This document shows positions 28,116-37,044 of a stretch of 64,000 nucleotides of DNA, in pieces; position 1 is the first letter of the stretch, and every line of letters begins with the position of its first letter. Source of the DNA: AP-15 sp963775875 (GTDB lineage: Bacteria > Pseudomonadota > Alphaproteobacteria > ATCC43930 > CGMCC-115725). A program made the translations under genes and the position numbers. A model generated the notes under the pieces. It was not told the origin of the DNA, searched no databases, and saw nothing but the letters and a program-made list of their open reading frames with translations. The stretch spans positions 62,001-126,000 of the forward strand of contig CAVZKP010000041.1 of NCBI GenBank assembly GCA_963775875.1, in the 5' to 3' direction.

Positions 28116-28642
28116 GTGGCGGGCTCGCCTTCACCGCCGCCGCCCCGGCCAGGCGCAGCTTTGCCCCGGTCGTCGATGGCTTGGCGCGGGTTCTCGTGCT
28201 CGGCACCCTGCCCGGCGAGGAGTTGTTGCGCCGGCAGGAGTATTACGCCCATCCGCGCAACCTGTTCTGGCCGATCCTGTTCGCCCTGTTCGACGCGGCG
28301 CCGCCGGCCGATTATGCGGCAAGGCTCGGTTTTGCGATGGCCCGGCGGGTGGCGCTGTGGGATGTGTGCGAAATCGGCGAGCGCGAGGCTAGCGCCGACG
28401 CGACGATCCGGCGGGAAGTGCCCAACGCGATCGGCCGGCTGCTCGACACGCACCCGCTGATCGGCGCCGTCGCCTTCAACGGCACCGGCGCGCGGCGGCT
28501 CCACGATCGCCATTTCCCGCGGCGGCCAGGCCTCGCCTACCTGCCCTTGCCGTCGACCAGCCCGGCCCATGCCCGCCTCGACTTCGCCGCCAAGCTCGGT
28601 CAATGGCAGGCCTTGCGCGAGGCGCTAAGCCGGCAGGTCTAG
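28112..28642 (+). CDS. DNA-deoxyinosine glycosylase (hypoxanthine-DNA glycosylase, UDG superfamily)
   Basis: This 176-residue protein is of the uracil-DNA glycosylase superfamily, closest to the family 6 hypoxanthine-DNA glycosylases, which remove deaminated adenine from DNA. The opening motif VLGTLPGEELLRRQEYYAHP followed by RNLFWPIL is the family hallmark, and the C-terminal LPSTSPAHA is the second active-site motif. GTG 28112 overlaps the preceding stop as GTGA. A DNA-repair enzyme at the end of an amino-acid hydrolase operon is odd and may only reflect gene packing. Its 3' end overlaps the convergent amidohydrolase by 18 bp. Confidence 0.86.
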   Translation: MSGGLAFTAAAPARRSFAPVVDGLARVLVLGTLPGEELLRRQEYYAHPRNLFWPILFALFDAAPPADYAARLGFAMARRVALWDVCEIGEREASADATIRREVPNAIGRLLDTHPLIGAVAFNGTGARRLHDRHFPRRPGLAYLPLPSTSPAHARLDFAAKLGQWQALREALSRQV

Positions 28643-29571
28643 GCGATAAAAGGCGGCGGCGTTGCGCCAGAAGAAGCGCTCGCGGTCCTCGGCCGAAAAA
28701 TCCGCCACCATCCGGGCAACGGCGCGCACCAGATCGTCATAGCCGATGCGCAATCCGGCGACCGGGAAATTGGTGGCGAAGATCGCCCGCTCGATGCCAA
28801 AGATCGAAATGGCGTCGCGCACGATGCGGCGGTTCGATTGATAATCCCAGGCGGCGTCCTTGAGGCCGAATTCCGAGACCTTGACGTGAACGTTGGGCTC
28901 GCGCGCCAGCGTCGCCATTGCCTGCCGCCAGGCCGCCAGACCCGCCTCGCTGCGGTCCCAGGGGAACCCGGTATGGTTCAGCACGATCGGCGTCTTGGGA
29001 AAGGCGCGGGCGACCTCGGCCGCTTCGTAAAGATGCCAGAACGGCACCCGCAGATCCCATGAAAGCCCGTATTTTTGCAGCAGCGCAAAGCCCTTCAGCC
29101 ACTTGTCGTCCTGCATCGTGCCGGGTGCGCCGGGTGTCATGCGGTCCGGCGCCGCGGCCGGTCACCGGTTTCGAGCGGATGCCGCGGACCAGCGGAAACC
29201 CCGCCTGGGCGGCGATCACTTCCTCGGCCGTTTCGGTGTCGAACCAGGCATGGGCGACAATCGCGCCGGGAAACCCGTGCTGCCGGTGGATCTCGCTGAT
29301 CCATCGCGTCTCGCCGATTTGATCCGTGCGGTCCCATTCGGCCTCGCAATAGACGGTGGTCAGCACATTGTGACCGGCGGCGTCGCGCAGATAGTCGGCC
29401 GGCAAGTAGTCGCGGCGCAGCCCGGTGTCGTCGCCCATGAAGAAATCGTGGCGAGGTTCGCCGATCAGGTTGGGATGCTTCTGCTGCGCTCAAATCCCAC
29501 AGATGATGGTGCGCGTCGATCAGGGTCACCGCATCCGTCGAATCGAGCCAAATGGCGTTTATCGTCCTCAT
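28625..29571 (-). pseudogene. Amidohydrolase-2 family protein, broken by two +1 frameshifts
   Basis: This metal-dependent hydrolase of the amidohydrolase-2 family is similar to lactone hydrolases such as 2-pyrone-4,6-dicarboxylate hydrolase. The N-terminal metal motif is LIDAHHHLWDLS. The middle holds YCEAEWDRTDQIGETRW, and the C-terminal part has NHTGFPWDRSEAGLAAW and IFATNFPVAGL. Three frames are needed. Removing one base near 29484-29490 (CTGCTGCGCTC) gives DLSQQKHPNLIGEP. Removing one near 29155-29163 gives PVTAAAPDRMTPGAPG. The repaired protein is 314 residues, the family's normal size. ATG 29571 follows AGGGAGA. It is divergent from the enoyl-CoA hydratase gene. Two independent errors in one gene argue for sequence quality problems or real decay. 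Confidence 0.82.
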
Positions 29572-29687
29572 TGATCGATCTCCCTGGACTGCAGGATTAT
29601 CGGGAGCCTTGGCCCGCACAATTGCGCCGTCGGGTCGCCTCGCATGCTATGATCGGGCGGCGACAGCAGCCGGCCGGAGGGCGAGCG

Positions 29688-30482
29688 ATGAACCCCGAAT
29701 ATGCGACGTTGCGGGTCGAGGAATGCGGCGACGGGTTGACCCTGCTGACCCTCAATCGCCCCGAGATCGCCAACGCGCTGAATACCCAGATGGGGCACGA
29801 CCTGCTCGCTTTTTTCGACGCGGTCAACGCCTTTCCGGCGCAAACGCGCGCGATCGTACTGACCGGCGCCGGGGAGCGGGCGTTTTGCGCCGGCGGCGAT
29901 CTCAAGGAGCGCAACGGCATGACCGACCAGGAATGGCAGGACCAACACCTGCTGTTCGAGCGCATGGTCCGCGCCTTGATCGCCTGTCCGGTGCCGGTGA
30001 TCGGCGCGGTCAACGGCGCCGCCTATGCCGGGGGCTGCGAACTGGCCTTGTGCTGCGACTTCATCTATGCCGCCGAAACCGCGCGTTTTGCGCTGACCGA
30101 GGTCAGCCTCGGCATCATGCCGGGCGCCGGCGGCACCCAGAACCTGCCGCGCGCGGTCGGCGAGCGCCGGGCCAAGGAGATCATCCTGACCGGGCGTCCG
30201 TTCACCGCGGCGCAGGCCTACGAATGGGGCATGGTCAACCGCGTCTGCCCGCCGGGCAAGGTGGTCGAGGAAGCGCTCGAAACTGCCCGCCGCATCGCCG
30301 ACAACGCGCCCATTTCGGTGCGGCAGGCCAAGCACGCGATCCATTTCGGGCTGCAGATGGATCTGGCCAGCGGCATGATGCTCGAAATCGAGGCCTACAA
30401 CCGGATGGTCCCGACCGCGGACCGCCGCGAAGGCATTGCCTCGTTCAACGAAAAGCGCAAGCCGCGCTTCGCCGGCCGCTGA
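29688..30482 (+). CDS. Enoyl-CoA hydratase/isomerase family protein
   Basis: This 264-residue crotonase-fold protein hydrates or isomerises enoyl-CoA thioesters. The oxyanion-hole segments are ERAFCAGGDLKER and GAVNGAAYAGGCELALCCDF, and the catalytic region EVSLGIMPGAGGTQNLPR keeps the position of one catalytic glutamate. GGAGG lies 7 bp before ATG 29688. It is alone on its strand here; the class of acyl-CoA it acts on is unknown. Confidence 0.9.
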   Translation: MNPEYATLRVEECGDGLTLLTLNRPEIANALNTQMGHDLLAFFDAVNAFPAQTRAIVLTGAGERAFCAGGDLKERNGMTDQEWQDQHLLFERMVRALIACPVPVIGAVNGAAYAGGCELALCCDFIYAAETARFALTEVSLGIMPGAGGTQNLPRAVGERRAKEIILTGRPFTAAQAYEWGMVNRVCPPGKVVEEALETARRIADNAPISVRQAKHAIHFGLQMDLASGMMLEIEAYNRMVPTADRREGIASFNEKRKPRFAGR

Positions 30483-30597
30483 ACCCGGCGGTCGCCGGCT
30501 GCTGTCCGGGCTCGATCGGCTCGGCCGCTTAGCCTCGTCGGGCGGTCCGCGCCCTGCGCCGCATAAGGGCGATCGGGCGCGAACCGGTGCGACGCGG

Positions 30598-30864
30598 TCA
30601 GGGAGGCGAATAGTACCCGGGCGGGGGTGGCGGTGGCGGCGTCGTGACCACGCCGGTCACGGCCCCGACCGCACCGCCGGTCGCGGCGCCGATGGCCGCA
30701 CCGGGCCCGCCGCCGGCAGCGGCGCCGATGGCCGCCCCGGCGCCGGCGCCGATCAGGCCGCCGCCGACCGCGCGCTGCGCCGGATCATACGGATTGGTGC
30801 AGCTCGCCAGCGCCAGGATCATTGCGGCGCTGACGACGCCGGTGGCAATCGATCGCTTTCTCAC
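30598..30864 (-). CDS. Glycine-zipper lipoprotein
   Basis: This is a small 88-residue predicted lipoprotein. A basic start and hydrophobic stretch end in the lipobox LASC, so cysteine 20 or so would be lipidated. The mature part is a glycine-zipper region (GGGLIGAGAGAAIGAAAGGG and repeats), which forms tight membrane helices in outer-membrane proteins, followed by a polyproline PPPPPPPGYYSPP tail. I chose GTG 30864 (AAGGA 7 bp upstream) over GTG 30882. The function of such proteins is envelope-related and otherwise unknown. Confidence 0.75.
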   Translation of the reverse strand: MRKRSIATGVVSAAMILALASCTNPYDPAQRAVGGGLIGAGAGAAIGAAAGGGPGAAIGAATGGAVGAVTGVVTTPPPPPPPGYYSPP

Positions 30865-31258
30865 GTTGAATTCCTTCTCCACAAGATTGTCGAGGCCCAG
30901 TGGCTCCGGGAAAGGCGGCTACGACCCGCCAACATTGGACAACGGCAATGGCCTGCCTCGTCTTCCCCATGCCGCGCCCTGACAAACACGCGTCTGACGT
31001 TTGGAGTTCCGGCAATAACCGCTTTGCGGGTTGTCATTGGAACAGCCGCCGCATCCTGGCCCAGGCATGCCCCATCGCGGCGACGCAATGCGGCGGATTG
31101 CCACTGGGGTATTTCCGCGCAGCCGCAACCGCAAGAACCTTACCGAAAATCACTGGCCTGCACCCATCGACAGCGCTTGAGCGCTCAGCGCAAAAAAGGC
31201 ACGATGTACAAAAGAGCCGGTTTAACGGCCTGAACCAACAACAAGGAGGAAGAGTTTT
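30865..31258. other. Divergent intergenic region (394 bp), no gene seen
   Basis: This gap separates the lipoprotein gene (minus) from the MFS transporter gene (plus) and must hold both promoters. The part from about 31130 is less GC-rich than the coding DNA around it and contains GCGCTTGAGCGC, a small palindrome. A strong ribosome site, AAGGAGGA (31243-31250), precedes the MFS start at 31259. I see no convincing -35/-10 pair, operator or RNA gene. Confidence 0.5.
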
Positions 31259-32674
31259 ATGACCGCAGCCGAAATCATCCCCGGCCCTGGGCCAGGGACT
31301 TCTGCAATCCAAGTGCTCGGACGCAAGCTCGACAGCATTCCGTTCAGCGCCTATCACGTCGGCTTGATCCTGGTGCTCGGGCTGGTCGGCTTTGTCGAGG
31401 GATACGATCTGGCACTGGGCGGCTCGCTGATCGTGCTCGCCAAGGGGCCGCTCCATCTGACCGGCGCCGATGTGCGATGGCTGGTTCTGGGCCCCACTCT
31501 GCTGGTCGCGCTCGCCGGCCTCAGCGCGTCACTGCTGTCCGATCGGTTGAGCCGCAAAACCGTTATGCAGATCGGGGTGATCGTCAGCACGTTTTTCACC
31601 TTGCTGATCCCGCTGGCGCAAACCGCGGAGCAGCTGATCGCTCTGCGCCTGCTCACTGGCATCGGACTGGGCTTTGCCATTTCGGCGCCGTTTCCGATTG
31701 CCGCCGAGCTGATGCCGGCGCAGCACCGTCGCACTTACGGCGCGATTTACGAGGTCATGCTGGCCAGCGCCTTTACCCTGCTGCCGTTTATCGGCTTTTT
31801 CCTGGCCGGCAACATGCATGGCTTCCGCTTTATCGCGTTGCCGGGCGGGCTCGCCCTGTTTGTCGTTCCGGTGCTCCTGCATTTCGCCCTTCCCGACAGT
31901 CCGCGCTGGCTGTTGCGCCGGGGGCGGGCGCAGGCGGCAGTGGACAATGTGAACGGTGTCATCAAGCGGGCCGGCAACCGGGTGCCGCCGCTGACGCTCG
32001 CCCAGCTTGGACCGAAACTGGAAGTGCGGCCCGAGGAACTGCCGCCGTTCTCGGCGCTGTTTCGCCGCGGCCAGCTGCGCTGGACCACCGTCGGCATCCT
32101 GTGCTCGATTTCCGCCAGCACCTGCTATTTTGCCGCCGCGATCCTGGTGCCGAAGGCATTGGTCGACCAGGGAGCCGCCGTGTCGCTGAGCTTTGGCTTG
32201 AGTTCGCTGCTGTTCATGGCGAGCATCCCCGGCAAGTTCTTCACCGGCTACATCATGGAAATTATCGGGCGGCGCTGGACGATCTTCTATGCGCTCGGCG
32301 GCGCCATTCCCGGCCTCGCTCTGATGGCCTTGGCGCATCGCGCGGGGTCCGCCTCAACCGTGGTGATGAGCGCCGGCGCACTGATCACCGGATTTACCGT
32401 GCTGTCCTCCTTCCCGGCGGTGCGGGTCTACCTGTCCGAGCAGTTCCCGACCTCGCTGCGCGGGCGCGGGCATTTCTTCGGCGAGTCGTTCGGGCGGCTG
32501 TTCGCCGGCGTGGCGATGCCGGCCTTCCTCGAAGTCCATACCGGCTCGCCGACCATCTTCTTCGGCACCCTGGCGGTGGTGGTGGCGATCGGCGCCTGCG
32601 TGCCGGTGCTGTTCGGCAAGGAGACCGTAGGCCAGCTCGAAACCTTCAACGAAGCGGCGGGCGAATTCGCCTGA
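31259..32674 (+). CDS. MFS transporter (sugar/aromatic-acid symporter type)
   Basis: This 471-residue major facilitator has about 12 membrane segments. The first helix ends GFVEGYDLALGGSL, a form of the D-bearing motif seen in aromatic-acid:H+ and related symporters. The helix 2-3 loop SDRLSRKTVMQIG and the helix 4 motif RLLTGIGLGFAISAPFPIAAE are typical. A strong AAGGAGGA ribosome site suggests high translation. Its stop is followed by a perfect hairpin that probably ends transcription from both sides. The substrate is likely an organic anion, not resolved further. Confidence 0.84.
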   Translation: MTAAEIIPGPGPGTSAIQVLGRKLDSIPFSAYHVGLILVLGLVGFVEGYDLALGGSLIVLAKGPLHLTGADVRWLVLGPTLLVALAGLSASLLSDRLSRKTVMQIGVIVSTFFTLLIPLAQTAEQLIALRLLTGIGLGFAISAPFPIAAELMPAQHRRTYGAIYEVMLASAFTLLPFIGFFLAGNMHGFRFIALPGGLALFVVPVLLHFALPDSPRWLLRRGRAQAAVDNVNGVIKRAGNRVPPLTLAQLGPKLEVRPEELPPFSALFRRGQLRWTTVGILCSISASTCYFAAAILVPKALVDQGAAVSLSFGLSSLLFMASIPGKFFTGYIMEIIGRRWTIFYALGGAIPGLALMALAHRAGSASTVVMSAGALITGFTVLSSFPAVRVYLSEQFPTSLRGRGHFFGESFGRLFAGVAMPAFLEVHTGSPTIFFGTLAVVVAIGACVPVLFGKETVGQLETFNEAAGEFA

Positions 32675-32695
32675 GTAAACCGAGCCGTCCCCGGG

Positions 32696-32720
32696 GTCAG
32701 CGGCGCTCGCCGCCGCTGAC
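32696..32720. terminator. Perfect hairpin between convergent genes
   Basis: GTCAGCGGCG (32696-32705) and its exact complement CGCCGCTGAC (32711-32720) with a 5-base loop form a 10-bp GC-rich stem. It sits midway between the convergent MFS and acyl-CoA synthetase stops. No T-run follows on either strand, so it would be a bidirectional structured 3' end rather than a textbook intrinsic terminator. Confidence 0.55.
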
Positions 32721-32740
32721 GCCGGTCTCGGCCGCTGCCG

Positions 32741-34435
32741 CTAGGCGGTCTTGGCCGCGCCGAGGCCGAGTTCGGCGATGGTCTCTTCGCGCATCAGGAA
32801 TTTCTGGATCTTGCCGGTGACGGTCATCGGAAAGCCGTCGACGAATTTGACGTAGCGCGGGATCTTGTAGTGCGCGATCTGCCCCTGGCAGAAAGCGCGG
32901 ATCTCGTCCTCGCTCGCGGCCTCGCCGTCGCGCAGCCGGACCCAGGCGCATAATTCCTCGCCATAGCGCGGATCGGGGACGCCGATCACCTGCACATCCT
33001 GGATCTTCGGATGCCGGTAGAGGAACTCCTCGATCTCGCGCGGATAGACGTTCTCGCCGCCGCGGATCACCATGTCCTTGATGCGGCCGACGATGTTGCA
33101 GTAGCCCTCGTCGTCGATCGTCGCGAGGTCGCCGGTGTGCATCCAGCCGGCAGGGTCGATCGCCTCGCGCGTCTTCTCCTCATCGTTCCAGTAGCCGAGC
33201 ATGACGAGATAACCGCGCGTCAGTAATTCGCCCGGCGCGCCGCGCGGCACGATACGCCCCTCGGCGTCGATCACCTTGGCTTCGACATGCGGCAGAATCC
33301 GGCCGACGGTCGACACCCGCCGCTCGATCGGATCATCGGCCGCCGAGGCAAAGCTCGCCGGGCTGGTCTCGGTCATGCCATAGCCGATGACGACCTCGGA
33401 GAGGTGCATCAGCGAGAAAGCGCGCTTCATGACCTCGATCGGGCACGGGCTGCCGGCCATCATGCCGGTGCGCAACGAGGAAAGATCGAATTTGGCGAAA
33501 TCGGGGTGATCCATCTCGGCGATGAACATCGTCGGGACGCCGTAGACGGCCGTGCAGCGCTCCGCCTCGATCGTCTCCAGGGTAGCGAGCGGGTCGAACC
33601 CTTCGCTCGGATAGACCATCGCCGCCCCGTGCGTCAGACAGCCGAGATTGCCGATCACCATGCCGAAACAGTGATAGAGCGGCACCGGGATGCACACCCG
33701 GTCGTGTTCGGTGAACTTCATCGTCTCGGAGATGAAGAAGCCGTTGTTCAGGATGTTGTGGTGGGTCAGGGTGGCGCCCTTGGGGAACCCGGTGGTGCCT
33801 GACGTGAACTGGATGTTGATCGGATCGTCGAACTGCAATCGACCGGCGAGTGCCGCCAGCTGCTCGCGCTCGGCGGCGCGGCCGAGGCCGCAGACATCCT
33901 CGAAGCGCACCGCGCCCGGCACGTTCTCGTCCCCGATCGTGATGACCAGGCGCAGATCGGGAAGCTTGGCCGCGCGCAGATTGCCGGGAGCGGCGGTAGC
34001 GAGTTCGGGCATCAGCTCGCGCAGCATTCCGAGATAGTCGCTGGTCTTGAACCGGGTGGCGGTGATCAGCGCCGTGCAGCCAGCCTTGTTCAGCGCGTAT
34101 TCGAGCTCGGTCAGCCGATAGGCCGGATTGATGTTGACGAGAATCAGCCCGGCCTTGGCGGTGGCGAACTGGGTCACGGCCCATTCGGCGTTGTTCGGCG
34201 ACCAGATACCGATCCGCGCGCCGGGTTCGAGGCCGAGCGCCATCAGCCCGGCGGCGAGGGCATCGACCCGCTGCTTCAGCTGAAGCCAGCTCCAACGGAT
34301 TCCCTGATGCCGGACGATCAGCGCATCACGCTCGCCAAAGCGCTCGACGGCCTGGTCGAAATAGACCCCGATCGTCTCGCCGATCAGCGGCGTCCCGCTG
34401 GCGCCGTGGACATAACTCGGCCGGGTCATTGCCAT
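32741..34435 (-). CDS. Medium/long-chain acyl-CoA synthetase (AMP-binding)
   Basis: This 564-residue adenylate-forming enzyme activates fatty or aryl acids to CoA thioesters. Motifs in order are QFTSGTTGFPKGATLTHHN (P-loop), VIGYGMTETSP (adenine and carboxylate region), GWMHTGDLATIDDEGY and GRIKDMVIRGGENVYP (hinge), and the C-terminal TVTGKIQK lysine. The order and spacing match fatty-acyl-CoA synthases of the FadD/AcsM type. ATG 34435 or 34429 is the likely start; a GTG at 34441 is also open and no strong ribosome site separates them. It stands alone, with the long intergenic 34436-34951 upstream. Confidence 0.9.
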   Translation of the reverse strand: MAMTRPSYVHGASGTPLIGETIGVYFDQAVERFGERDALIVRHQGIRWSWLQLKQRVDALAAGLMALGLEPGARIGIWSPNNAEWAVTQFATAKAGLILVNINPAYRLTELEYALNKAGCTALITATRFKTSDYLGMLRELMPELATAAPGNLRAAKLPDLRLVITIGDENVPGAVRFEDVCGLGRAAEREQLAALAGRLQFDDPINIQFTSGTTGFPKGATLTHHNILNNGFFISETMKFTEHDRVCIPVPLYHCFGMVIGNLGCLTHGAAMVYPSEGFDPLATLETIEAERCTAVYGVPTMFIAEMDHPDFAKFDLSSLRTGMMAGSPCPIEVMKRAFSLMHLSEVVIGYGMTETSPASFASAADDPIERRVSTVGRILPHVEAKVIDAEGRIVPRGAPGELLTRGYLVMLGYWNDEEKTREAIDPAGWMHTGDLATIDDEGYCNIVGRIKDMVIRGGENVYPREIEEFLYRHPKIQDVQVIGVPDPRYGEELCAWVRLRDGEAASEDEIRAFCQGQIAHYKIPRYVKFVDGFPMTVTGKIQKFLMREETIAELGLGAAKTA

Positions 34436-34951
34436 TCGCACCCAAATTCAGGTCTGCATCAGCGACAGAGAATAGCACTCTGAAGTTGTATCGTCCAAAC
34501 CCGGTTGCTGCACCTGCAGCTATTCTGCAGCGAACACGCCCGCTTTGGTTGAACCATCTGGGCGCGCTTCGGCAGGGCCAGCGCAGCGCTTTCAGACACG
34601 AATAGCGCCTCACACGCGATCTACCTCACCCCACCGATCAGGTGCCCGCGATCCCGCCGATGAGTTTCCGGCACTCGCTCGCCGGCACTCGCTCGAAAGC
34701 GTCAATACCGCGAGAATACAATGCCATTATAGCAATCACATGGTCGCCGACGCCGCATATCCCGGCGGTCGCGCTCCTTTTCGGCTATCATAACTGGTGG
34801 TTCCATCACAAAGAACAGGTACGACGGATAATACGGTAACCCACTCGCAAATTGACTCAGGTCAGGGCTGAATTCCTCTGCGAGGTATCATCAATGTATA
34901 GGTGGTGGATAAACCCGCCACATCGACCCACGGGAAAAGGTCTCCACCCTC
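34436..34951. other. Divergent intergenic region (about 515 bp), no gene seen
   Basis: This region lies between the acyl-CoA synthetase (minus) and nucleotidase (plus) starts and is visibly richer in A/T than its surroundings, especially after 34695. It holds a 14-bp tandem duplication (34668-34695), the palindromic stretch CTGCAGCTATTCTGCAG (about 34509-34528) and AT-rich motifs such as TATCATAAC and GGATAATACGG. I see no open frame with a start, ribosome site and recognisable product, and no transposase remnant. Confidence 0.5.
34668..34695. repeat. 14-bp tandem duplication
   Basis: CCGGCACTCGCTCG occurs twice in direct succession (34668-34681 and 34682-34695). It is a simple tandem duplication in noncoding DNA, and I see no other copy in the window. 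Confidence 0.8.
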
Positions 34952-36868
34952 ATGTCAAGCGAAATACACTCCCGTCGTGTGGTCTTGGCCCGCTCAGCGG
35001 CAGCCGCTGCGACCATCTTGACTATAGGACTGTGCGCGTCGGCCGAGGAAAAGAAGATGAATAAGACGTTCACCATTCTGCACACCAACGATATGCATTC
35101 GGCCTTCGTAGGGATGGGCCCGGCGTCGGACTACAATCCATTCAAGCTCAATGACGACAAAACCCGAGGCGGGTTCGCGCGTTTGGCTTGGTTGATCGCG
35201 CAGCGGAAGGCTGCGCGCGGGGATCAGGGGCCGGTGCTGGTGCTCGATGCCGGCGACTACAGCATGGGGACCGCGTTCGGCGCTGCTACGCGCGAGACCG
35301 GCGGCGAACTGCAACTGATGTCCCACATGGGGTACGATGCAACCACCTTCGGCAACCATGATTTCGACTTCGGGCCGGCCGGCCTCGGCAAGTCAATTGG
35401 CGTTGCCGCCAAAGCAGGCCGGTTTTCGCCAATCGTCGCCTCGAATACCAACTTTGGCGGGACCGACGCGACACTGGCCGATCTGCAGCGGCTTGCCAAG
35501 GACGGGGTAATCCGCCGCCACCTAGTAATTGAGCGCGGCGGTATCCGTTTCGGCATCTTCGGGGTGCTCGGTAAAGAGGCCCAGTTCTACACGACTGGCG
35601 CGGGGGCTGTTACCTTCTCCGACGCCAACGAGACCGCCAAGGAAATGGCAACCACTCTCCGCGAGAGGGAGAAGGCGGACGTGGTCATCTGCCTAAGTCA
35701 CGGTGGCGTGGAAAAAGGGCCGGATGGGCGCTTTACCGAGGGGGACGATGTGCGCTTGGCCAAAGCCACGCCGGGTGTAGACGTCGTGATCGGCGGCCAT
35801 AGCCACACCGAGCTGACTGAGGCGATCATCGTCAACGGCCGCACGCCGGTGGTGCAGACCGGGATGGAGGGAAGGAACCTTGGCGAGCTGGTGATCACAC
35901 TCGACGGTGGCAAGCTGACGGTCGTGTCCTATCGGCTCTATCCGATCGACGACACCATTGCCGGCGACCGAGCCGTCAACGACGAGATCGAAAATCTCAA
36001 GAAGACTGTTACCGCGGTTGTCTTTGCGTCCCGCGGCTACAGCATCGATCAGCCGCTAGCCGTAGCGCCACGAGATATCCCAAACACATTCACCGATATC
36101 GCTGCCAGTACACCCCTTGCCAATCTCATTACGGACGCCTTCAGAAAGGCCACCGGCGCGGATATCGGATTCACCGCCAATGGGTTGATGCGCGCTGGCT
36201 TCACGCGAGGAAAGTCCGGTGTGCAAACCGTCTACGACGTATTTTCCGTGGCTCCCCTCGGTGCTGGGGTCGTCGATCCGACCGCGGGCAGCGCGCTTGT
36301 GACCGCCTACTTCACCGGTCAGGAGTTGAAGCATTTGCTCGAGTTTTTGCTCGTCGACAACCCTGTCCACCCCGGCGAGTATTTTCCCCGCTCCTCCGGC
36401 ATAAGGTTCCACTACGACCCGTCGCGCCCGAAGTTCGATGTCGTGACCGCGATCGAGCTCGGCGACTTGGATCGCGGCTACAGCGCGATCGACATCTCGG
36501 GAAGAGATGCGCGGCTCTACAGCCTCACCTCCCCCCTGTATCTCGGCATAATTCTTGTAGCAATACCGAAATACACCAAGGGCCTGTTGACGCTGGTGCC
36601 GAAGAACAAGGCGGGTCAGCCCCTCGCGTCGAGGGTCGAGGCACTCAATGACCCTCGCGAGGACACCCCCTACCTGCTGCCGCCGCCAGGTGCGGTAGAT
36701 AAAAGCAGCGTCGCCACAGGAGCCGGGAACGGCGCTGTCCGCGAGATCAAGGAATGGCAGGCGATCATGGATCACCTCGGAAGTCTGCCAGCCAAGCGCC
36801 ACGGCGAATTGCCAATAATCCCGATCGATGACCGTGCTATGGAGGTCCGGGCGATCAAGACAGGCTGA
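34952..36868 (+). CDS. Exported bifunctional metallophosphatase / 5'-nucleotidase
   Basis: This 638-residue two-domain protein is of the 5'-nucleotidase/2',3'-cyclic phosphodiesterase family, which hydrolyses nucleotides outside the cytoplasm. The N-terminus has SRRVVLARSAAAAATILTIG, a Tat-like or Sec signal. The metallophosphoesterase domain shows the metal motifs HTNDMH, DAGDYSMGT, FGNHDFDFG, LSHGG and GGHSHTE in order. The C-terminal nucleotidase domain has ANLITDAFRKATGADIGF and NGLMRAGF. Its DNA is less GC-rich and uses codons such as CTA, GTA, ATA and AAT more than its neighbours, and an A/T-richer leader precedes it, which suggests recent transfer. The start ATG has only a weak AAAAGG 12 bp upstream. 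Confidence 0.87.
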   Translation: MSSEIHSRRVVLARSAAAAATILTIGLCASAEEKKMNKTFTILHTNDMHSAFVGMGPASDYNPFKLNDDKTRGGFARLAWLIAQRKAARGDQGPVLVLDAGDYSMGTAFGAATRETGGELQLMSHMGYDATTFGNHDFDFGPAGLGKSIGVAAKAGRFSPIVASNTNFGGTDATLADLQRLAKDGVIRRHLVIERGGIRFGIFGVLGKEAQFYTTGAGAVTFSDANETAKEMATTLREREKADVVICLSHGGVEKGPDGRFTEGDDVRLAKATPGVDVVIGGHSHTELTEAIIVNGRTPVVQTGMEGRNLGELVITLDGGKLTVVSYRLYPIDDTIAGDRAVNDEIENLKKTVTAVVFASRGYSIDQPLAVAPRDIPNTFTDIAASTPLANLITDAFRKATGADIGFTANGLMRAGFTRGKSGVQTVYDVFSVAPLGAGVVDPTAGSALVTAYFTGQELKHLLEFLLVDNPVHPGEYFPRSSGIRFHYDPSRPKFDVVTAIELGDLDRGYSAIDISGRDARLYSLTSPLYLGIILVAIPKYTKGLLTLVPKNKAGQPLASRVEALNDPREDTPYLLPPPGAVDKSSVATGAGNGAVREIKEWQAIMDHLGSLPAKRHGELPIIPIDDRAMEVRAIKTG

Positions 36869-37044
36869 TCGGCATTGGGCGGGTCCGCGCTCTAATGTAG
36901 GGCCGCTTTGGGTCGAGCGTAGCCCTTCTAATCGGGTATCAAGCGTATGATTTGCACCGCTCTCAGGTCGAGCCGCGTCACGGTCGCCACGCCGCTTTCC
37001 AGCTGAGCGGACCGGGATAGCAACCCGATTTTAGCAGTTGCAGC

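Noticed and set aside
36931..37032. AATCGGGT ... ACCCGATT inverted repeat after the nucleotidase gene
   Set aside because: The arms are only 8 bp and about 85 bp apart; chance is likely at this length.
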